Of a stretch of DNA of 64,000 bases, positions 16,869-25,771 are shown piece after piece. The number at the start of each line of letters is the position of its first letter. Position 1 is the first letter of the stretch. Position numbers and translations under genes: made by a program. The stretch is from positions 639,536 through 703,535 of the forward strand of contig NZ_KI530762.1 in assembly GCF_000488275.1 (NCBI RefSeq), written 5' to 3'. This stretch comes from Acinetobacter brisouii CIP 110357 (GTDB lineage Bacteria; Pseudomonadota; Gammaproteobacteria; Pseudomonadales; Moraxellaceae). The notes under the pieces were generated by a model. It saw nothing but the letters and a program-made list of their open reading frames with translations, was not told the DNA's origin and searched no databases.

Positions 16869-18027
16869 TAAAATAATTGTTTTTCTCTGGAGGATATCCA
16901 TGAAATTAAGTCGTATTGCTGTTGCTACATTGCTTGCAGCGTCTCCATTTGTTGCAGCAAATGCTGGTGTTACAGTTACCCCATTGTTACTTGGTTATAC
17001 ATTCCAAGGTACTGAACATAATAACGGAAATGATCACCTTCTTGATTCAAAAGCGGGTCAAGGTGAAGCACAAGACGATTTAGCAGTAGGTGCAGCGCTT
17101 GGTGTTGAATTAACACCATGGTTAAGCTTCGAAGCTGAATACCTTCAAGTGAAAGGCGATGTTAAAGGTGGTGCAGTTAATGCTCCAGGCGCTGAATACA
17201 AGCAAAAACAAATCAACGGTAACTTTATTGCGACCTCTGATTTGATCACTAAAAACTACGACAGCAAAATCAAGCCATATGTATTGTTAGGTGCTGGTCA
17301 CTATGACTATGATTTTACTGGTGTAAACCGTGGTACACGTGGTAACTCAGAAGCAGGTACTTTGGGTAACGTAGGTGCAGGTGTATTCTGGCGTTTAAAT
17401 GATGCATTGTCGCTACGTACAGAAGCACGTGCAACATACAACATTGATGAAGATTTCTGGAACTATACAGCGCTTGCTGGTTTGAACGTTGTGATCGGTG
17501 GTCACTTGAAACCTGCTGCGCCAGTAACAGAAGTGCAACCTGTAACTCCAGCGCCAGTTGTTCAACCACAACCACAGCCACAAGAGTTGACAGAAGACTT
17601 GAACATGGAACTCCGTGTGTTCTTTGATACCAACAAGTCAAACATCAAACCACAATACAAACCTGAAATTGCAAAAGTTGCAGAGAAACTTTCTGAGTAT
17701 CCAAATGCAACAGCGCGTATTGAAGGTCACACAGACAACACAGGTCCACGTAAGTTAAACGAACGTTTATCATTGGCACGTGCAAACTCTGTAAAATCAG
17801 CACTTGTACATGAATACAATGTTGATCCATCACGTTTAACTACTCAAGGTTTTGCATGGGATCAACCGATTGCTGACAACAACACGAAAGAAGGTCGTGC
17901 AATGAACCGTCGTGTATTTGCTGCTATTACTGGTAGCCGTACAGTGATTGCTCAACCGACAGCGCCAGCAGCTCAATAATTTGAGTTGAGGTGAAAAAGA
18001 AAGCGGCTCATAAGAGCCGCTTTTTTT
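16869..18027 (+). repeat. 1,159-bp direct repeat, copy 2 (ompA unit)
   Basis: Identical to 15249-16407 by visual comparison, including both gene ends and the terminator. Confidence 0.95.
16900..17979 (+). CDS. ompA: OmpA family outer membrane protein, copy 2
   Basis: Encodes the same 359-residue protein as the gene at 15280, with no nucleotide difference seen. It therefore has the same signal peptide, barrel, Pro/Gln linker and peptidoglycan-binding domain. What differs is upstream: the 461-bp spacer lacks the 21-bp palindrome of copy 1 and has its own hairpin in the presumed untranslated leader. Having two genes for the most abundant porin could raise dosage or allow expression under distinct conditions. 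Absence of any silent change argues for a recent duplication or for gene conversion. Confidence 0.95.
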   Translation: MKLSRIAVATLLAASPFVAANAGVTVTPLLLGYTFQGTEHNNGNDHLLDSKAGQGEAQDDLAVGAALGVELTPWLSFEAEYLQVKGDVKGGAVNAPGAEYKQKQINGNFIATSDLITKNYDSKIKPYVLLGAGHYDYDFTGVNRGTRGNSEAGTLGNVGAGVFWRLNDALSLRTEARATYNIDEDFWNYTALAGLNVVIGGHLKPAAPVTEVQPVTPAPVVQPQPQPQELTEDLNMELRVFFDTNKSNIKPQYKPEIAKVAEKLSEYPNATARIEGHTDNTGPRKLNERLSLARANSVKSALVHEYNVDPSRLTTQGFAWDQPIADNNTKEGRAMNRRVFAAITGSRTVIAQPTAPAAQ

Positions 18028-18028
18028 T
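18001..18028. terminator. Terminator of ompA copy 2, convergent with the rtcB operon
   Basis: The same hairpin as after copy 1, with T8. On the minus strand the stem is followed by TTCTTTTTC, so it may also stop the rtcB transcript. The stop codon of the 53-residue ORF (18027-18029) lies within its T-run. Confidence 0.85.
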
Positions 18029-18188
18029 ATAGCCAATATTTTGCTTTCAGTTCATGCTTCATAGCTTTTCTCATTCGGCGATGCTGTGCTTTAGGCTTTT
18101 CACTTTCATGGATTCCACCTTTATGTAAAAGGGGAGACAGTGCAACAGGGTTGCGTACTTTAATTTTGGGCATGCTTTTCAGTTTCAT
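18027..18188 (-). CDS. Small basic protein (53 aa) downstream of rtcB
   Basis: An ORF starting four bases after the rtcB stop codon, so almost certainly co-translated with it. The 53-residue product begins MKLKSMPKIKVRNPVALSPL, then LLHKGGIHE and a Lys/Arg/His-rich tail ending in Trp-Leu. It is strongly basic, with no membrane segment, signal peptide or cysteine, which suggests nucleic-acid or ribosome association. I do not recognise the family with certainty. The tight link to RtcB points to RNA repair, but this is inference. The coding end runs into the shared ompA terminator. Confidence 0.65.
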   Translation of the reverse strand: MKLKSMPKIKVRNPVALSPLLHKGGIHESEKPKAQHRRMRKAMKHELKAKYWL

Positions 18189-18192
18189 GGGT

Positions 18193-19398
18193 TTAGCCTT
18201 TAATACATAAAATCTGTTTCAAGGTGTGGACAACGTCAATCAAATCACTTTGATAAGCAATCACCTGATCAATATCCTTATAAGCACTTGGAATTTCATC
18301 AATCACGCCGCTGTCTTTACGACATTCGATACCTTGAGTTTGCTGAATCAAGTCTTGCTGACTAAACAAAAGTTTGGCTTTGCTGCGACTCATTTTACGA
18401 CCCGCACCATGTGAGCAGGAGCAAAAGGATTCAGGGTTGCCTTTACCTCGAACAATATAGGAACGTGCACCCATTGAACCCGGAATAATGCCAAGCTCAT
18501 CTTCACCTGCGCGAATGGCACCTTTACGCGTCACAAAGACATTTTCACCAAAGTGCGTTTCTTGACTGACATAATTGTGATGGCAGTTAATCGCCTCCTT
18601 GGTCATCTGAAATGATGGCAAAATCGGGCGAATGGCTTCTAAAATCAGCCGCATCATTTCACGTCGGTTTTCATAAGCATAGTTTTGTGCCCATTCCACA
18701 GCTTCCACGTAGTCATTAAAGCTATTGGAACCTTGTGCAAAATAACTCAGATCTTTGTCAGGAACATGCCCAAAGCGTTGTTGAGCTTCTTTCTTTGCCA
18801 ATTCAATAAAATACGTGCCAATCATATTACCTAAACCACGGCTACCCGAATGTAGCATGACCCAGACATCCTGATTTTCATCCAGACACAGTTCTATAAA
18901 ATGATTGCCACCACCAAGTGTCCCGAGCTGTTTTTGCCAAGTGGCATCAAACTGGCGCAGCATGCGAACCAGACCGGGATGTTTGCTAATGATTGGCTGC
19001 AAGCGTTTTTCCAGTGGTGTTAAACTTGAGGCCTTGGCCTTGACTTGCTTGTGCATGGCAAAACCGACTGGCACTTTACGTTCAATAGCATGGCGTAAAG
19101 GCGACAGATTATCGGGCAGTTGCTGCGCTTTTAAACTTAGGCGAATTGCGTTCATGCCGCAGCCAATATCCACGCCAACAGCCGCAGGAATAATCGCCTG
19201 TTTGGTTGGAATGACGCTACCAACAGTTGCCCCTTTGCCGACATGGACATCGGGCATGACTGCAATATGTGAATGAATAAATTGCAGTTGTGCCATTTTG
19301 CTGAGCTGTTCGATACTTTCGTGATCAATGTCTTGGGTGAAAATCTTCACAGGCACACCATAGTGCCCCTCAGCATTTAAAATTTTTTGAATGCTCAT
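18193..19398 (-). CDS. rtcB: RNA-splicing ligase RtcB
   Basis: A 401-residue RtcB ligase, which joins RNA 2',3'-cyclic phosphate or 3'-phosphate ends to 5'-OH ends using GTP and Mn. Signature segments are IAVMPDVHVGKGATVGSVIP, the metal cysteine Cys80 in GVDIGCGMNA, GGGNHFIEL, HSGSRGLGN, and the guanylated histidine in CSCSHGAGRKMSRSKA. All metal and nucleotide ligands look intact, and the sequence is nearer E. coli-type RtcB than the PrfH-linked form. No rtcA or rtcR is nearby. A weak ribosome site (TTTGAG) precedes the ATG, which lies 46 nt beyond an intrinsic terminator in a structured leader, so expression is probably controlled by read-through. Confidence 0.95.
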   Translation of the reverse strand: MSIQKILNAEGHYGVPVKIFTQDIDHESIEQLSKMAQLQFIHSHIAVMPDVHVGKGATVGSVIPTKQAIIPAAVGVDIGCGMNAIRLSLKAQQLPDNLSPLRHAIERKVPVGFAMHKQVKAKASSLTPLEKRLQPIISKHPGLVRMLRQFDATWQKQLGTLGGGNHFIELCLDENQDVWVMLHSGSRGLGNMIGTYFIELAKKEAQQRFGHVPDKDLSYFAQGSNSFNDYVEAVEWAQNYAYENRREMMRLILEAIRPILPSFQMTKEAINCHHNYVSQETHFGENVFVTRKGAIRAGEDELGIIPGSMGARSYIVRGKGNPESFCSCSHGAGRKMSRSKAKLLFSQQDLIQQTQGIECRKDSGVIDEIPSAYKDIDQVIAYQSDLIDVVHTLKQILCIKG

Positions 19399-19443
19399 TT
19401 GGTTTTTCTCAAATTATTGTTGTTTTGTCCGAATATCAGGCAT

Positions 19444-19468
19444 AAAAAAACCTAGCGAATGCTAGGTT
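19444..19468 (-). terminator. Intrinsic terminator inside the rtcB leader
   Basis: On the minus strand, AACCTAGC-ATTC-GCTAGGTT is followed by T7, an 8-bp stem. It lies between the promoter and rtcB and therefore acts on rtcB transcription itself. Confidence 0.85.
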
Positions 19469-19526
19469 CTATGCATTCGGACAGATGAGATTTGTACACC
19501 TGTCCGTGAGACGACATCGTGCCAAA

Positions 19527-19559
19527 TCAGTTATGTTGTAAGCTCGCTAGTACTGGCAT
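19527..19559 (-). CDS. Putative 10-residue leader peptide upstream of rtcB
   Basis: An ATG preceded by a perfect AGGAGG (19565-19570) five bases upstream opens the ORF MPVLASLQHN, ending in TGA. The Shine-Dalgarno sits between hairpin 2 and the long third stem, and the start codon lies within that stem. The codons show no run of one amino acid, so if the peptide matters it is more likely through ribosome position than through starvation for a single tRNA. Too short to judge by composition; the ribosome site is the main support. Confidence 0.5.
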   Translation of the reverse strand: MPVLASLQHN

Positions 19560-19616
19560 GATGTCCTCCTCAAAATCTATCCATAGTGGATAGTGCCGAA
19601 ATTCAATATCGGCGAG

Positions 19617-19644
19617 ATAATAAACCTAAAAAATCAAATGTCAA
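19617..19644 (-). promoter_or_regulatory. Sigma70 promoter of rtcB leader
   Basis: On the minus strand, TTGACA (19639-19644) and TATTAT (19617-19622) are separated by 16 bp. The expected start near 19610 places the first hairpin at the very 5' end of the RNA. The -35 box begins just after the stop codon of the permease gene. Confidence 0.75.
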
Positions 19645-19649
19645 GAAAA

Positions 19650-21119
19650 TCATGACTCATCATCTTGCATTGGCTTCACATCCATTTCGTTGTAAGGAAT
19701 GAGTTTGGTCTTATAGATCCACTTGTAACTTAACCATACAGCCAAAAACAACGGGAGGGTGATATAGGTCGCAAGCAGACTTAACCAGTCAATTTTTGCA
19801 CCCAGTAACGCCTGATAATTTTGCCCTAAAATAATGATTGAACACAAAATAAAGGCAAACCATGGTGCAAATGGGAAGAATTTTGCACGATAAGCCAAGT
19901 TCTCAATTTTGTAACCTTGAGCCACATAACCTTTACGGAAACGATAATGTGAAATTGCAATCCCGAGCCAGACAATAAAGCCACACATTCCTGACATATT
20001 GAGCAACCAGTTATAGATTTCCTGTTTACCCATAAAACTCGTGAGGAGTGATAATGCTGCAATCGCAGTAGTTGCATACAATGCACGCATTGGTACACCA
20101 CGTTTATCGAGCTTTGCAAACCAGCGTGGAGCACTGCCTTCTTCAGCCATATCCCACAACATACGGGTAGATGAGTACATGCCCGAGTTACCCGCAGATA
20201 AAATAGCCGTTAGAATCACTGCATTCATCAGACCTGCAGCAAAAGCAAAACCTGCTTTTTCATAGAGTAGGGTAAATGGAGACAGGGCAATATTGTTGCT
20301 ACTCGCTGCCTGAATGAGGCGTGGGTCGTCATAACTGACCAATGTACCGATAATGAAAATACAGACGATATAAAACAGCAGGATACGCCAGAAAATTTGT
20401 TTGATTGCCAGTGGAATGGTTTTATGCGGATCTTTAGATTCACCCGCAGCAACCCCAACCATTTCAGTGCCTTGGAAGGAAAAACCTGCAATCATGGCAA
20501 CCCCGACCATGGCTTGGAAACCACCAACAAATGGTGCGTCTTTATGTGTCCAGTTGGCAAAAGGCAGGGCATTCGGGGTCAGCATAATTTTTAAAATGGT
20601 CGCAAAACCAATAAAAATAAAAATAATGATGGCAATGACTTTGACCAGAGAAAATACAAATTCACTCTCACCAAAAGTTCTGACCGACATGGCGTTAATC
20701 GCGAAAATCACAATTAAAAACAGCAAGCTCCACCAAAAACCTGGAATTTCAGGGAACCAGAATGCCATGATCCACTGCGCTGCAACCAGTTCAAATGCGA
20801 CAGTAATCGCCCAGTTGTACCAGTAGTTCCAGCCCAGTGCAAAACCAAAACCTTCTTCAACATATTTGTTGCCGTAGGTAAAAAATGCACCCGAAGTTGG
20901 ATTGTGAGTTGCTAGTTCGCCAAGGCTGGTCATTAAGAAATAAATCATAATCCCGATCAGGACATAGGCAAGTAACGCGCCGCCTGGCCCTGCAGTGCTG
21001 ATAGTCGAACCTGAGGCTAAAAATAGCCCTGTTCCAATAGAACCACCAATTGCAATCATATTCAGATGGCGAGCACCCAACTTACGCTTTAGGTGCGCAT
21101 GTTCATTCATTTCGCTCAT
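19650..21119 (-). CDS. lysP: Amino acid permease, LysP-like
   Basis: A 489-residue APC-superfamily permease with 12 membrane segments. The N-terminal RHLNMIAIGGSIGTGLFLAS, the YFLMTSLGELATHNPTSGAF stretch and EEGFGFALGWNYWYNWA closely follow E. coli LysP, the lysine-specific proton symporter. The later segment GFSFQGTEMVGVAAGESKDP is also typical of the family. Lysine is the best guess; a broader basic amino acid range is possible. No L-box riboswitch is seen upstream. Only 9 bp separate it from rsmC upstream, so the two may share a transcript. Its stop codon abuts the rtcB promoter. Confidence 0.82.
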   Translation of the reverse strand: MSEMNEHAHLKRKLGARHLNMIAIGGSIGTGLFLASGSTISTAGPGGALLAYVLIGIMIYFLMTSLGELATHNPTSGAFFTYGNKYVEEGFGFALGWNYWYNWAITVAFELVAAQWIMAFWFPEIPGFWWSLLFLIVIFAINAMSVRTFGESEFVFSLVKVIAIIIFIFIGFATILKIMLTPNALPFANWTHKDAPFVGGFQAMVGVAMIAGFSFQGTEMVGVAAGESKDPHKTIPLAIKQIFWRILLFYIVCIFIIGTLVSYDDPRLIQAASSNNIALSPFTLLYEKAGFAFAAGLMNAVILTAILSAGNSGMYSSTRMLWDMAEEGSAPRWFAKLDKRGVPMRALYATTAIAALSLLTSFMGKQEIYNWLLNMSGMCGFIVWLGIAISHYRFRKGYVAQGYKIENLAYRAKFFPFAPWFAFILCSIIILGQNYQALLGAKIDWLSLLATYITLPLFLAVWLSYKWIYKTKLIPYNEMDVKPMQDDES

Positions 21120-21128
21120 CTAGTTTCC

Positions 21129-22151
21129 TTATCTGTTTGTTGCGCAGGCATATAACACCTTAAAGCCTTGTTGATCAGTTTTCGTGTCGCCATGCCCGAA
21201 ATACTGCTCAATTAAAATCGGATAATTTAAAAAACGGTTTGCCACAATCCATAATTCGCCATGTCCTTGAAGATGGTGCTTTGCTTGTTGGCACAAATCT
21301 TCACTGACTGCATAAGAAGTGTGAATCCCCTGATGAAAAGGCGGATTACTCACTAAGGCATCTAGCCCAGTCGGGGCATCTTGAATACCTGTGACTGCAT
21401 GTAACTGGATCTGGTTGGTAGAAATGGCATTGTACTGACAAGTCAGTTCCGTTGATTTCAATGCAAATGCATCGACATCGAGCGCATGAACGACATTCTC
21501 AGGATTCAGCTTTGCCAAATAGCAGCTAATAATGCCTGCACCACAGCCAAAGTCGGCGAGTTTACCTGATTTAACTTGGGTGAGGTATGGTAAAAGCACC
21601 GCTGTGCCAACATCTAAATGGTCTTGACTAAACACACCGGGTAAAGCGCAAATTTTCAGTGTTTGATCTGCAACTTGAATCTCATAGGTTTTGAGCCATG
21701 CTTCGAGCGGTTTTTCCTGCTCTTGTTGTTGTAGAATCAGTTGCCAAAACTGGCAGTGACGGGCACTGTCGAGCTTGAGGGTCTTACCATAGGTTTGTAA
21801 CTGTTTGGCTGCACGTTCCACACCACCTTTTTTCTCACCCACCAAGAAAATTGATTGTCCAAGCTGCATATGGCTGGCAACCTGATGGATGATATAACTC
21901 AGCAGCTCTTTCGATTTCGGAACAAAAATAACGACTTGATCAAAACTCTGCTCAGGAAATGTCACAGCAAAGTGGCTGTCCAAACCTAAAGCCAGATGCG
22001 CTTGGTGATCGGCAAAATTCCATGTCCAGATACTTCCTTGTACCGTGTCGCGCAGTTCAATCAGGAGCTGATCATTGGGCGCATGAATAAATAAAACGCG
22101 ACCTTTGAGTTGATCTTGCTGGCGCAAGACGACTTCACTTCGAGGATCCAT
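21129..22151 (-). CDS. rsmC: 16S rRNA (guanine1207-N2)-methyltransferase
   Basis: A 340-residue RsmC/RlmG-type protein with two tandem class I methyltransferase-like domains. The N-terminal one (to about residue 170) is degenerate. The C-terminal one is catalytic, with motif [18 protein letters not shown], the acidic motif [15 protein letters not shown] and the amino-methyltransferase signature NPPFH in [17 protein letters not shown]. It methylates G1207 of 16S rRNA in the assembled 30S subunit. Family members RsmC and RlmG look alike; length and motif favour RsmC. The gene lies 9 bp before the lysine permease gene on the same strand. Confidence 0.88.
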   Translation of the reverse strand: MDPRSEVVLRQQDQLKGRVLFIHAPNDQLLIELRDTVQGSIWTWNFADHQAHLALGLDSHFAVTFPEQSFDQVVIFVPKSKELLSYIIHQVASHMQLGQSIFLVGEKKGGVERAAKQLQTYGKTLKLDSARHCQFWQLILQQQEQEKPLEAWLKTYEIQVADQTLKICALPGVFSQDHLDVGTAVLLPYLTQVKSGKLADFGCGAGIISCYLAKLNPENVVHALDVDAFALKSTELTCQYNAISTNQIQLHAVTGIQDAPTGLDALVSNPPFHQGIHTSYAVSEDLCQQAKHHLQGHGELWIVANRFLNYPILIEQYFGHGDTKTDQQGFKVLYACATNR

Positions 22152-22173
22152 GATGACACCCTACACAAAATAA

Positions 22174-22208
22174 AATGTCCAATCCGCATATCACTGGGAT
22201 TGGACATT
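22174..22208 (-). terminator. Terminator after the nucleobase permease gene
   Basis: The 12-bp stem AATGTCCAATCC / GGATTGGACATT, read on the minus strand, is followed by TTATTTTG. It separates the permease from rsmC. Confidence 0.7.
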
Positions 22209-22219
22209 GTTTAAAAAAA

Positions 22220-23593
22220 TTACTGTTCTGTTTGGTCAGGTAAAATCAAGTTGAGCAATAATGCTGCGATACCGCCAGTTGCTACGCCAGAACTGAAGAT
22301 ATTGCGCATGAGTTCAGGCATATGCTTTAGAAAATCAGGAACTTGTGCAATACCAAGCCCAAGCGCTAAAGAAATCGCAATGATCAGTAGCGCACGGCGG
22401 TCAAGCTTAATACCTGCCAGAATATTGATGCCTGATGCGGCAACTGCCCCAAACATCACCATGACAGCACCACCTAGAACTGCTTCGGGTACAGCTTGTA
22501 CCATACCTGCAATTTTAGGGAATAAACCCAATAAGACCAACATGGCTGCAATCCAGATTCCGACATAACGGCTTGCGACACCTGTCAATTGAATCACACC
22601 ATTATTTTGCGCAAATACAGAGCTTGGGAATGTATTGAAAATCCCTGCAATCAATGAGTTAAAACCATTGACCAGTACGCCGCCCTTGATGCGCTGCATC
22701 CAGGTTTCACCTGTTACAGGCTGTTTTGAAATCTTACTGGTTGCAGTAATGTCACCAATTGCTTCGAGTGAAGTCACCAGATAAATAAAGGCAAATGGTA
22801 AAAACAGTGACCAGTTAAAACTGATGCCAAAATGCAGTGGAGTTGGCAACTGGAAGGTAGGTGCTTGATGGAATGCAGTAAAGTCCAAATGCCCCATAAA
22901 GCCTGCCAAGATATAACCAATCACTAGAGCCAGTAAAATTGCTGAGCTTTTGATCCAGACCACAGGAATACGATTGAGGACAATAATAATGGCAAGAACG
23001 ACACTCGACATGATCAGGTTGTCGCTATTGGCAAATGTGCCATTGGCCATGGCCGCATAACCACCGCCCATACTGACCAAACCTTCTTTAATCAAGGTAA
23101 GTCCAATCAGTAAAACCACAATCCCAGTGACTAGCGGAGTAATCAGTTTTTTGACCCACGGTAAAACCCGTGACACGCCCATTTCAATAAATGCACCAGC
23201 AATCACTACACCAAAAATAGCCGCCATGACTTGTTGGTACGGCGTGCCATTGGCAATCATCATGCTGCCAATCGCCATGATTGGGCCAATAAAGTTAAAA
23301 CTGGTGCCTTGTACGATGAGCAAGCCAGCACCGAGTGGCCCAACTTTTTTAGACTGCAGAAAAGTTGCAATCCCTGAGATCACCAAAGACATCGATAAAA
23401 TCATGGTGGTTTCATGAGCTGGAACTTTTAACGCGCCACAGATCAGTAAACCTGGCGTTAAAATCGGAACGAGAATGGCAAGCAGATGCTGCAAGGCTGC
23501 GAAGAATGCAATCCATGGTTTTGGCTTGTCATTAAGCCCTAAAAGCAGATCAGGTTGAGGGTTAGAATGGGGAGATATATCTAAATCCGACAT
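22220..23593 (-). CDS. Nucleobase:cation symporter-2 family permease (xanthine/uracil type)
   Basis: About 457 residues from the ATG at 23593; a TTG eight codons upstream is in frame but unlikely. It has fourteen hydrophobic segments and NCS2 markers: AALQHLLAILVPILTPGLLI near the start, QGTSFNFIGPIM, FVYLVTSLEAIGDITATSK-like FIYLVTSLEAIGDITATSK, and NTFPSSVFAQNNGVIQLTGV. The last is the NAT signature region, with a conserved Q/N-x-G motif. The pattern is nearer the xanthine/urate branch (XanQ, UacT, PucJ) than UraA, but the substrate is not certain. It is monocistronic, ending in its own terminator, and divergent from typA. Confidence 0.85.
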   Translation of the reverse strand: MSDLDISPHSNPQPDLLLGLNDKPKPWIAFFAALQHLLAILVPILTPGLLICGALKVPAHETTMILSMSLVISGIATFLQSKKVGPLGAGLLIVQGTSFNFIGPIMAIGSMMIANGTPYQQVMAAIFGVVIAGAFIEMGVSRVLPWVKKLITPLVTGIVVLLIGLTLIKEGLVSMGGGYAAMANGTFANSDNLIMSSVVLAIIIVLNRIPVVWIKSSAILLALVIGYILAGFMGHLDFTAFHQAPTFQLPTPLHFGISFNWSLFLPFAFIYLVTSLEAIGDITATSKISKQPVTGETWMQRIKGGVLVNGFNSLIAGIFNTFPSSVFAQNNGVIQLTGVASRYVGIWIAAMLVLLGLFPKIAGMVQAVPEAVLGGAVMVMFGAVAASGINILAGIKLDRRALLIIAISLALGLGIAQVPDFLKHMPELMRNIFSSGVATGGIAALLLNLILPDQTEQ

Positions 23594-23730
23594 GGAATTG
23601 TAATAAATAATAAGCAAGATGTTGCTATTCTAATCGAGTTACATCCCTTTACAAACTAAAAAGCGGCTTGTCTGACGAAAAAAGTGTTGTTGTCAGGCAA
23701 CTGTCACTACTCAATGCTAGTGTTTTTTTG

Positions 23731-23736
23731 TATAAT
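23731..23736 (+). promoter_or_regulatory. Candidate -10 box of typA
   Basis: TATAAT preceded by TG, 33 bp before the typA ATG. No good -35 box stands at 16-18 bp. Confidence 0.45.
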
Positions 23737-23768
23737 TTGCCCTCAAATTTAAAGCGTATCGAATTTAC

Positions 23769-25604
23769 ATGTCTGATATTAAAACTCTCCGTAATATTGC
23801 CATCATCGCGCACGTCGACCATGGTAAAACTACTCTCGTAGATAAACTTTTACAACAATCAGGTGCACTCGGTGACCGCGCGGGTGAGATTGAGCGTGTT
23901 ATGGATTCGAATGCGCTTGAATCAGAGCGTGGTATTACTATTTTGGCAAAAAACACGTCGATCACTTGGTTGGACAAGCGTACTGATACGACTTACCGTA
24001 TCAATATCGTGGACACCCCGGGACATGCTGACTTCGGTGGTGAAGTAGAACGTGTATTGTCAATGGTTGACTGCGTATTACTTCTTGTGGATGCACAAGA
24101 AGGTCCAATGCCACAAACTCGTTTCGTAACGCAAAAAGCGTTTGCACGTGGTTTGAAACCAATCGTGATCATTAACAAAGTTGACAAACCAAGCGCGCGT
24201 TGTGACTGGGTTATTGATCAAGTTTTTGATTTGTTTGACAACTTGGGTGCAACTGACGAACAGTTAGACTTCCCGATTGTTTATGCTTCAGGCTTACGTG
24301 GTGTTGCTGGCCCAGCACCAGAAGAATTGGCTGAAGACATGACACCGTTGTTTGAAACGATTGTTGACATCGTTGAACCACCAGCAGTTGATGTTGATGG
24401 TCCATTCCAAATGCAGATTTCATCACTTGACTACAACAGCTTCGTGGGTGTAATCGGTGTTGGTCGTATTCAACGTGGTTCAGTAAAAACCAATACACCT
24501 GTGACTGTGATTGATAAAGAAGGTAACACACGTAACGGCCGTATTTTAAAAATCATGGGTTATCATGGTTTAGAGCGTGTTGATGTTGATTCAGCATCAG
24601 CAGGCGACATCGTATGTATTACAGGTATTGATGCACTTAACATTTCAGACACCATTTGTGATCCGAAAACTGTTGAAGCATTACCGCCATTGTCTGTAGA
24701 TGAACCTACAGTATCGATGACATTCCAAGTGAACAACTCACCATTTGCCGGTAAAGAAGGTAAATTCGTGACTTCACGTAATATTCGTGAACGTCTTGAC
24801 CGTGAATTGATTCATAACGTAGCACTTCGTGTAGAAGATACTGACAGTCCAGACCGTTTCAAAGTTTCTGGTCGTGGTGAACTTCACCTTTCAGTATTGA
24901 TCGAAAACATGCGTCGTGAAGGCTTTGAAATGGGCGTATCTCGTCCACAAGTAATCATCAAAGAAGTTGATGGTGAAAAACAAGAGCCATACGAAAACGT
25001 AACATTTGACGTTGAAGAACAGCATCAAGGTGCTGTAATGGAACAAATGGGTCACCGTAAAGGCGAAATGACCAATATGGAAGTTGACGGTAAAGGTCGT
25101 ATCCGTATTGAAGCAACTGTTCCTTCACGTGGCTTGATCGGTTTCCGTTCTGAATTCTTGACCATGACTTCTGGTACAGGGATCATGACATCAAGCTTCT
25201 CTCACTACGGTCCTGTTAAACAAGGTACTGTTGCGAAGCGCCAAAACGGTGTATTGATTTCTATGGTTCAAGGTACTTGCTTGGGCTATGCGTTATTTGG
25301 TTTACAAGATCGTGGTCGTTTATTTGCTAAACCACAGTTGGAAGTTTACGAAGGGATGATCGTGGGTATTAACTCTCGTTCAGACGATATGGTTGTAAAC
25401 CCAACTAAAGCGAAACAATTAACTAACGTTCGTGCATCTGGTACAGATGATGCTTTAACTTTAGTCCCTGCAATTGAATATACGCTTGAACAAGCGCTTG
25501 AATTCATTGAAGATGACGAATTAGTTGAAGTAACACCAAAATCAATTCGTATCCGTAAACGTTATTTGACTGAAAACGAACGTAAGCGTAACCGCGATAA
25601 ATAA
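23769..25604 (+). CDS. typA: Ribosome-associated translational GTPase TypA/BipA
   Basis: A 611-residue elongation-factor-like GTPase. The G1 motif is [10 protein letters not shown], the switch region holds [10 protein letters not shown]3 is [12 protein letters not shown] and G4 NKVD, followed by the EF-G-like domains III and V and the BipA-specific C-terminal domain ([15 protein letters not shown]). It binds the 70S ribosome in a GTP-dependent way and supports 50S assembly and growth at low temperature or under stress. Length is normal for the family. The gene stands alone with its own terminator. Confidence 0.95.
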   Translation: MSDIKTLRNIAIIAHVDHGKTTLVDKLLQQSGALGDRAGEIERVMDSNALESERGITILAKNTSITWLDKRTDTTYRINIVDTPGHADFGGEVERVLSMVDCVLLLVDAQEGPMPQTRFVTQKAFARGLKPIVIINKVDKPSARCDWVIDQVFDLFDNLGATDEQLDFPIVYASGLRGVAGPAPEELAEDMTPLFETIVDIVEPPAVDVDGPFQMQISSLDYNSFVGVIGVGRIQRGSVKTNTPVTVIDKEGNTRNGRILKIMGYHGLERVDVDSASAGDIVCITGIDALNISDTICDPKTVEALPPLSVDEPTVSMTFQVNNSPFAGKEGKFVTSRNIRERLDRELIHNVALRVEDTDSPDRFKVSGRGELHLSVLIENMRREGFEMGVSRPQVIIKEVDGEKQEPYENVTFDVEEQHQGAVMEQMGHRKGEMTNMEVDGKGRIRIEATVPSRGLIGFRSEFLTMTSGTGIMTSSFSHYGPVKQGTVAKRQNGVLISMVQGTCLGYALFGLQDRGRLFAKPQLEVYEGMIVGINSRSDDMVVNPTKAKQLTNVRASGTDDALTLVPAIEYTLEQALEFIEDDELVEVTPKSIRIRKRYLTENERKRNRDK

Positions 25605-25620
25605 GTTCTCTTAAGTCATA

Positions 25621-25654
25621 AAAAAACCGCTAATTTTAATTAGCGGTTTTTTTT
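25621..25654 (+). terminator. Terminator after typA
   Basis: AACCGCTAATT / AATTAGCGGTT, preceded by A4 and followed by T8. Confidence 0.88.
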
Positions 25655-25771
25655 GTATAAGATTTTCTACAAAGGATTGGCAAATTTTCAAAACCAAGTA
25701 AATTAAATGGAAATACATATACAAATATATACCGCATTATATAACTCAGATGAAAAGAACTGGAGATTTAC

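Larger units (their letters stand above)
19426..19612 (-). ncRNA. Structured leader RNA of rtcB (candidate attenuator)
   Basis: On the minus strand, beginning at the expected transcription start, there are successive stems. (1) GCCGA/TCGGC, with an inner part, 19594-19612. (2) CTATCCA/TGGATAG, 19577-19593. (3) A 12-nt stem, 19554-19565 with 19513-19524, having one A-C mismatch. (4) CGGACAG/CTGTCCG, 19500-19506 with 19478-19484. (5) The intrinsic terminator at 19444-19468. The segment TGTCCGAAT (19475-19483) can instead pair with ATTCGGACA beyond the terminator (19426-19434), helped by GCATA/TATGC (19470-19474 with 19440-19444). This gives competing 1:2 and 2:3 pairings. I know of no named riboswitch with this layout. 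Confidence 0.65.

Noticed and set aside
19426..19612. Plus-strand reading of the rtcB leader structure
   Set aside because: The 12-nt stem would pair fully (G-U) on the plus strand, but the promoter, ribosome site and terminator T-run all point to the minus strand, and no plus-strand terminator follows.
21120..21128. Lysine riboswitch before the LysP-like gene
   Set aside because: Only 9 bp lie between it and rsmC, with no room for an L-box.
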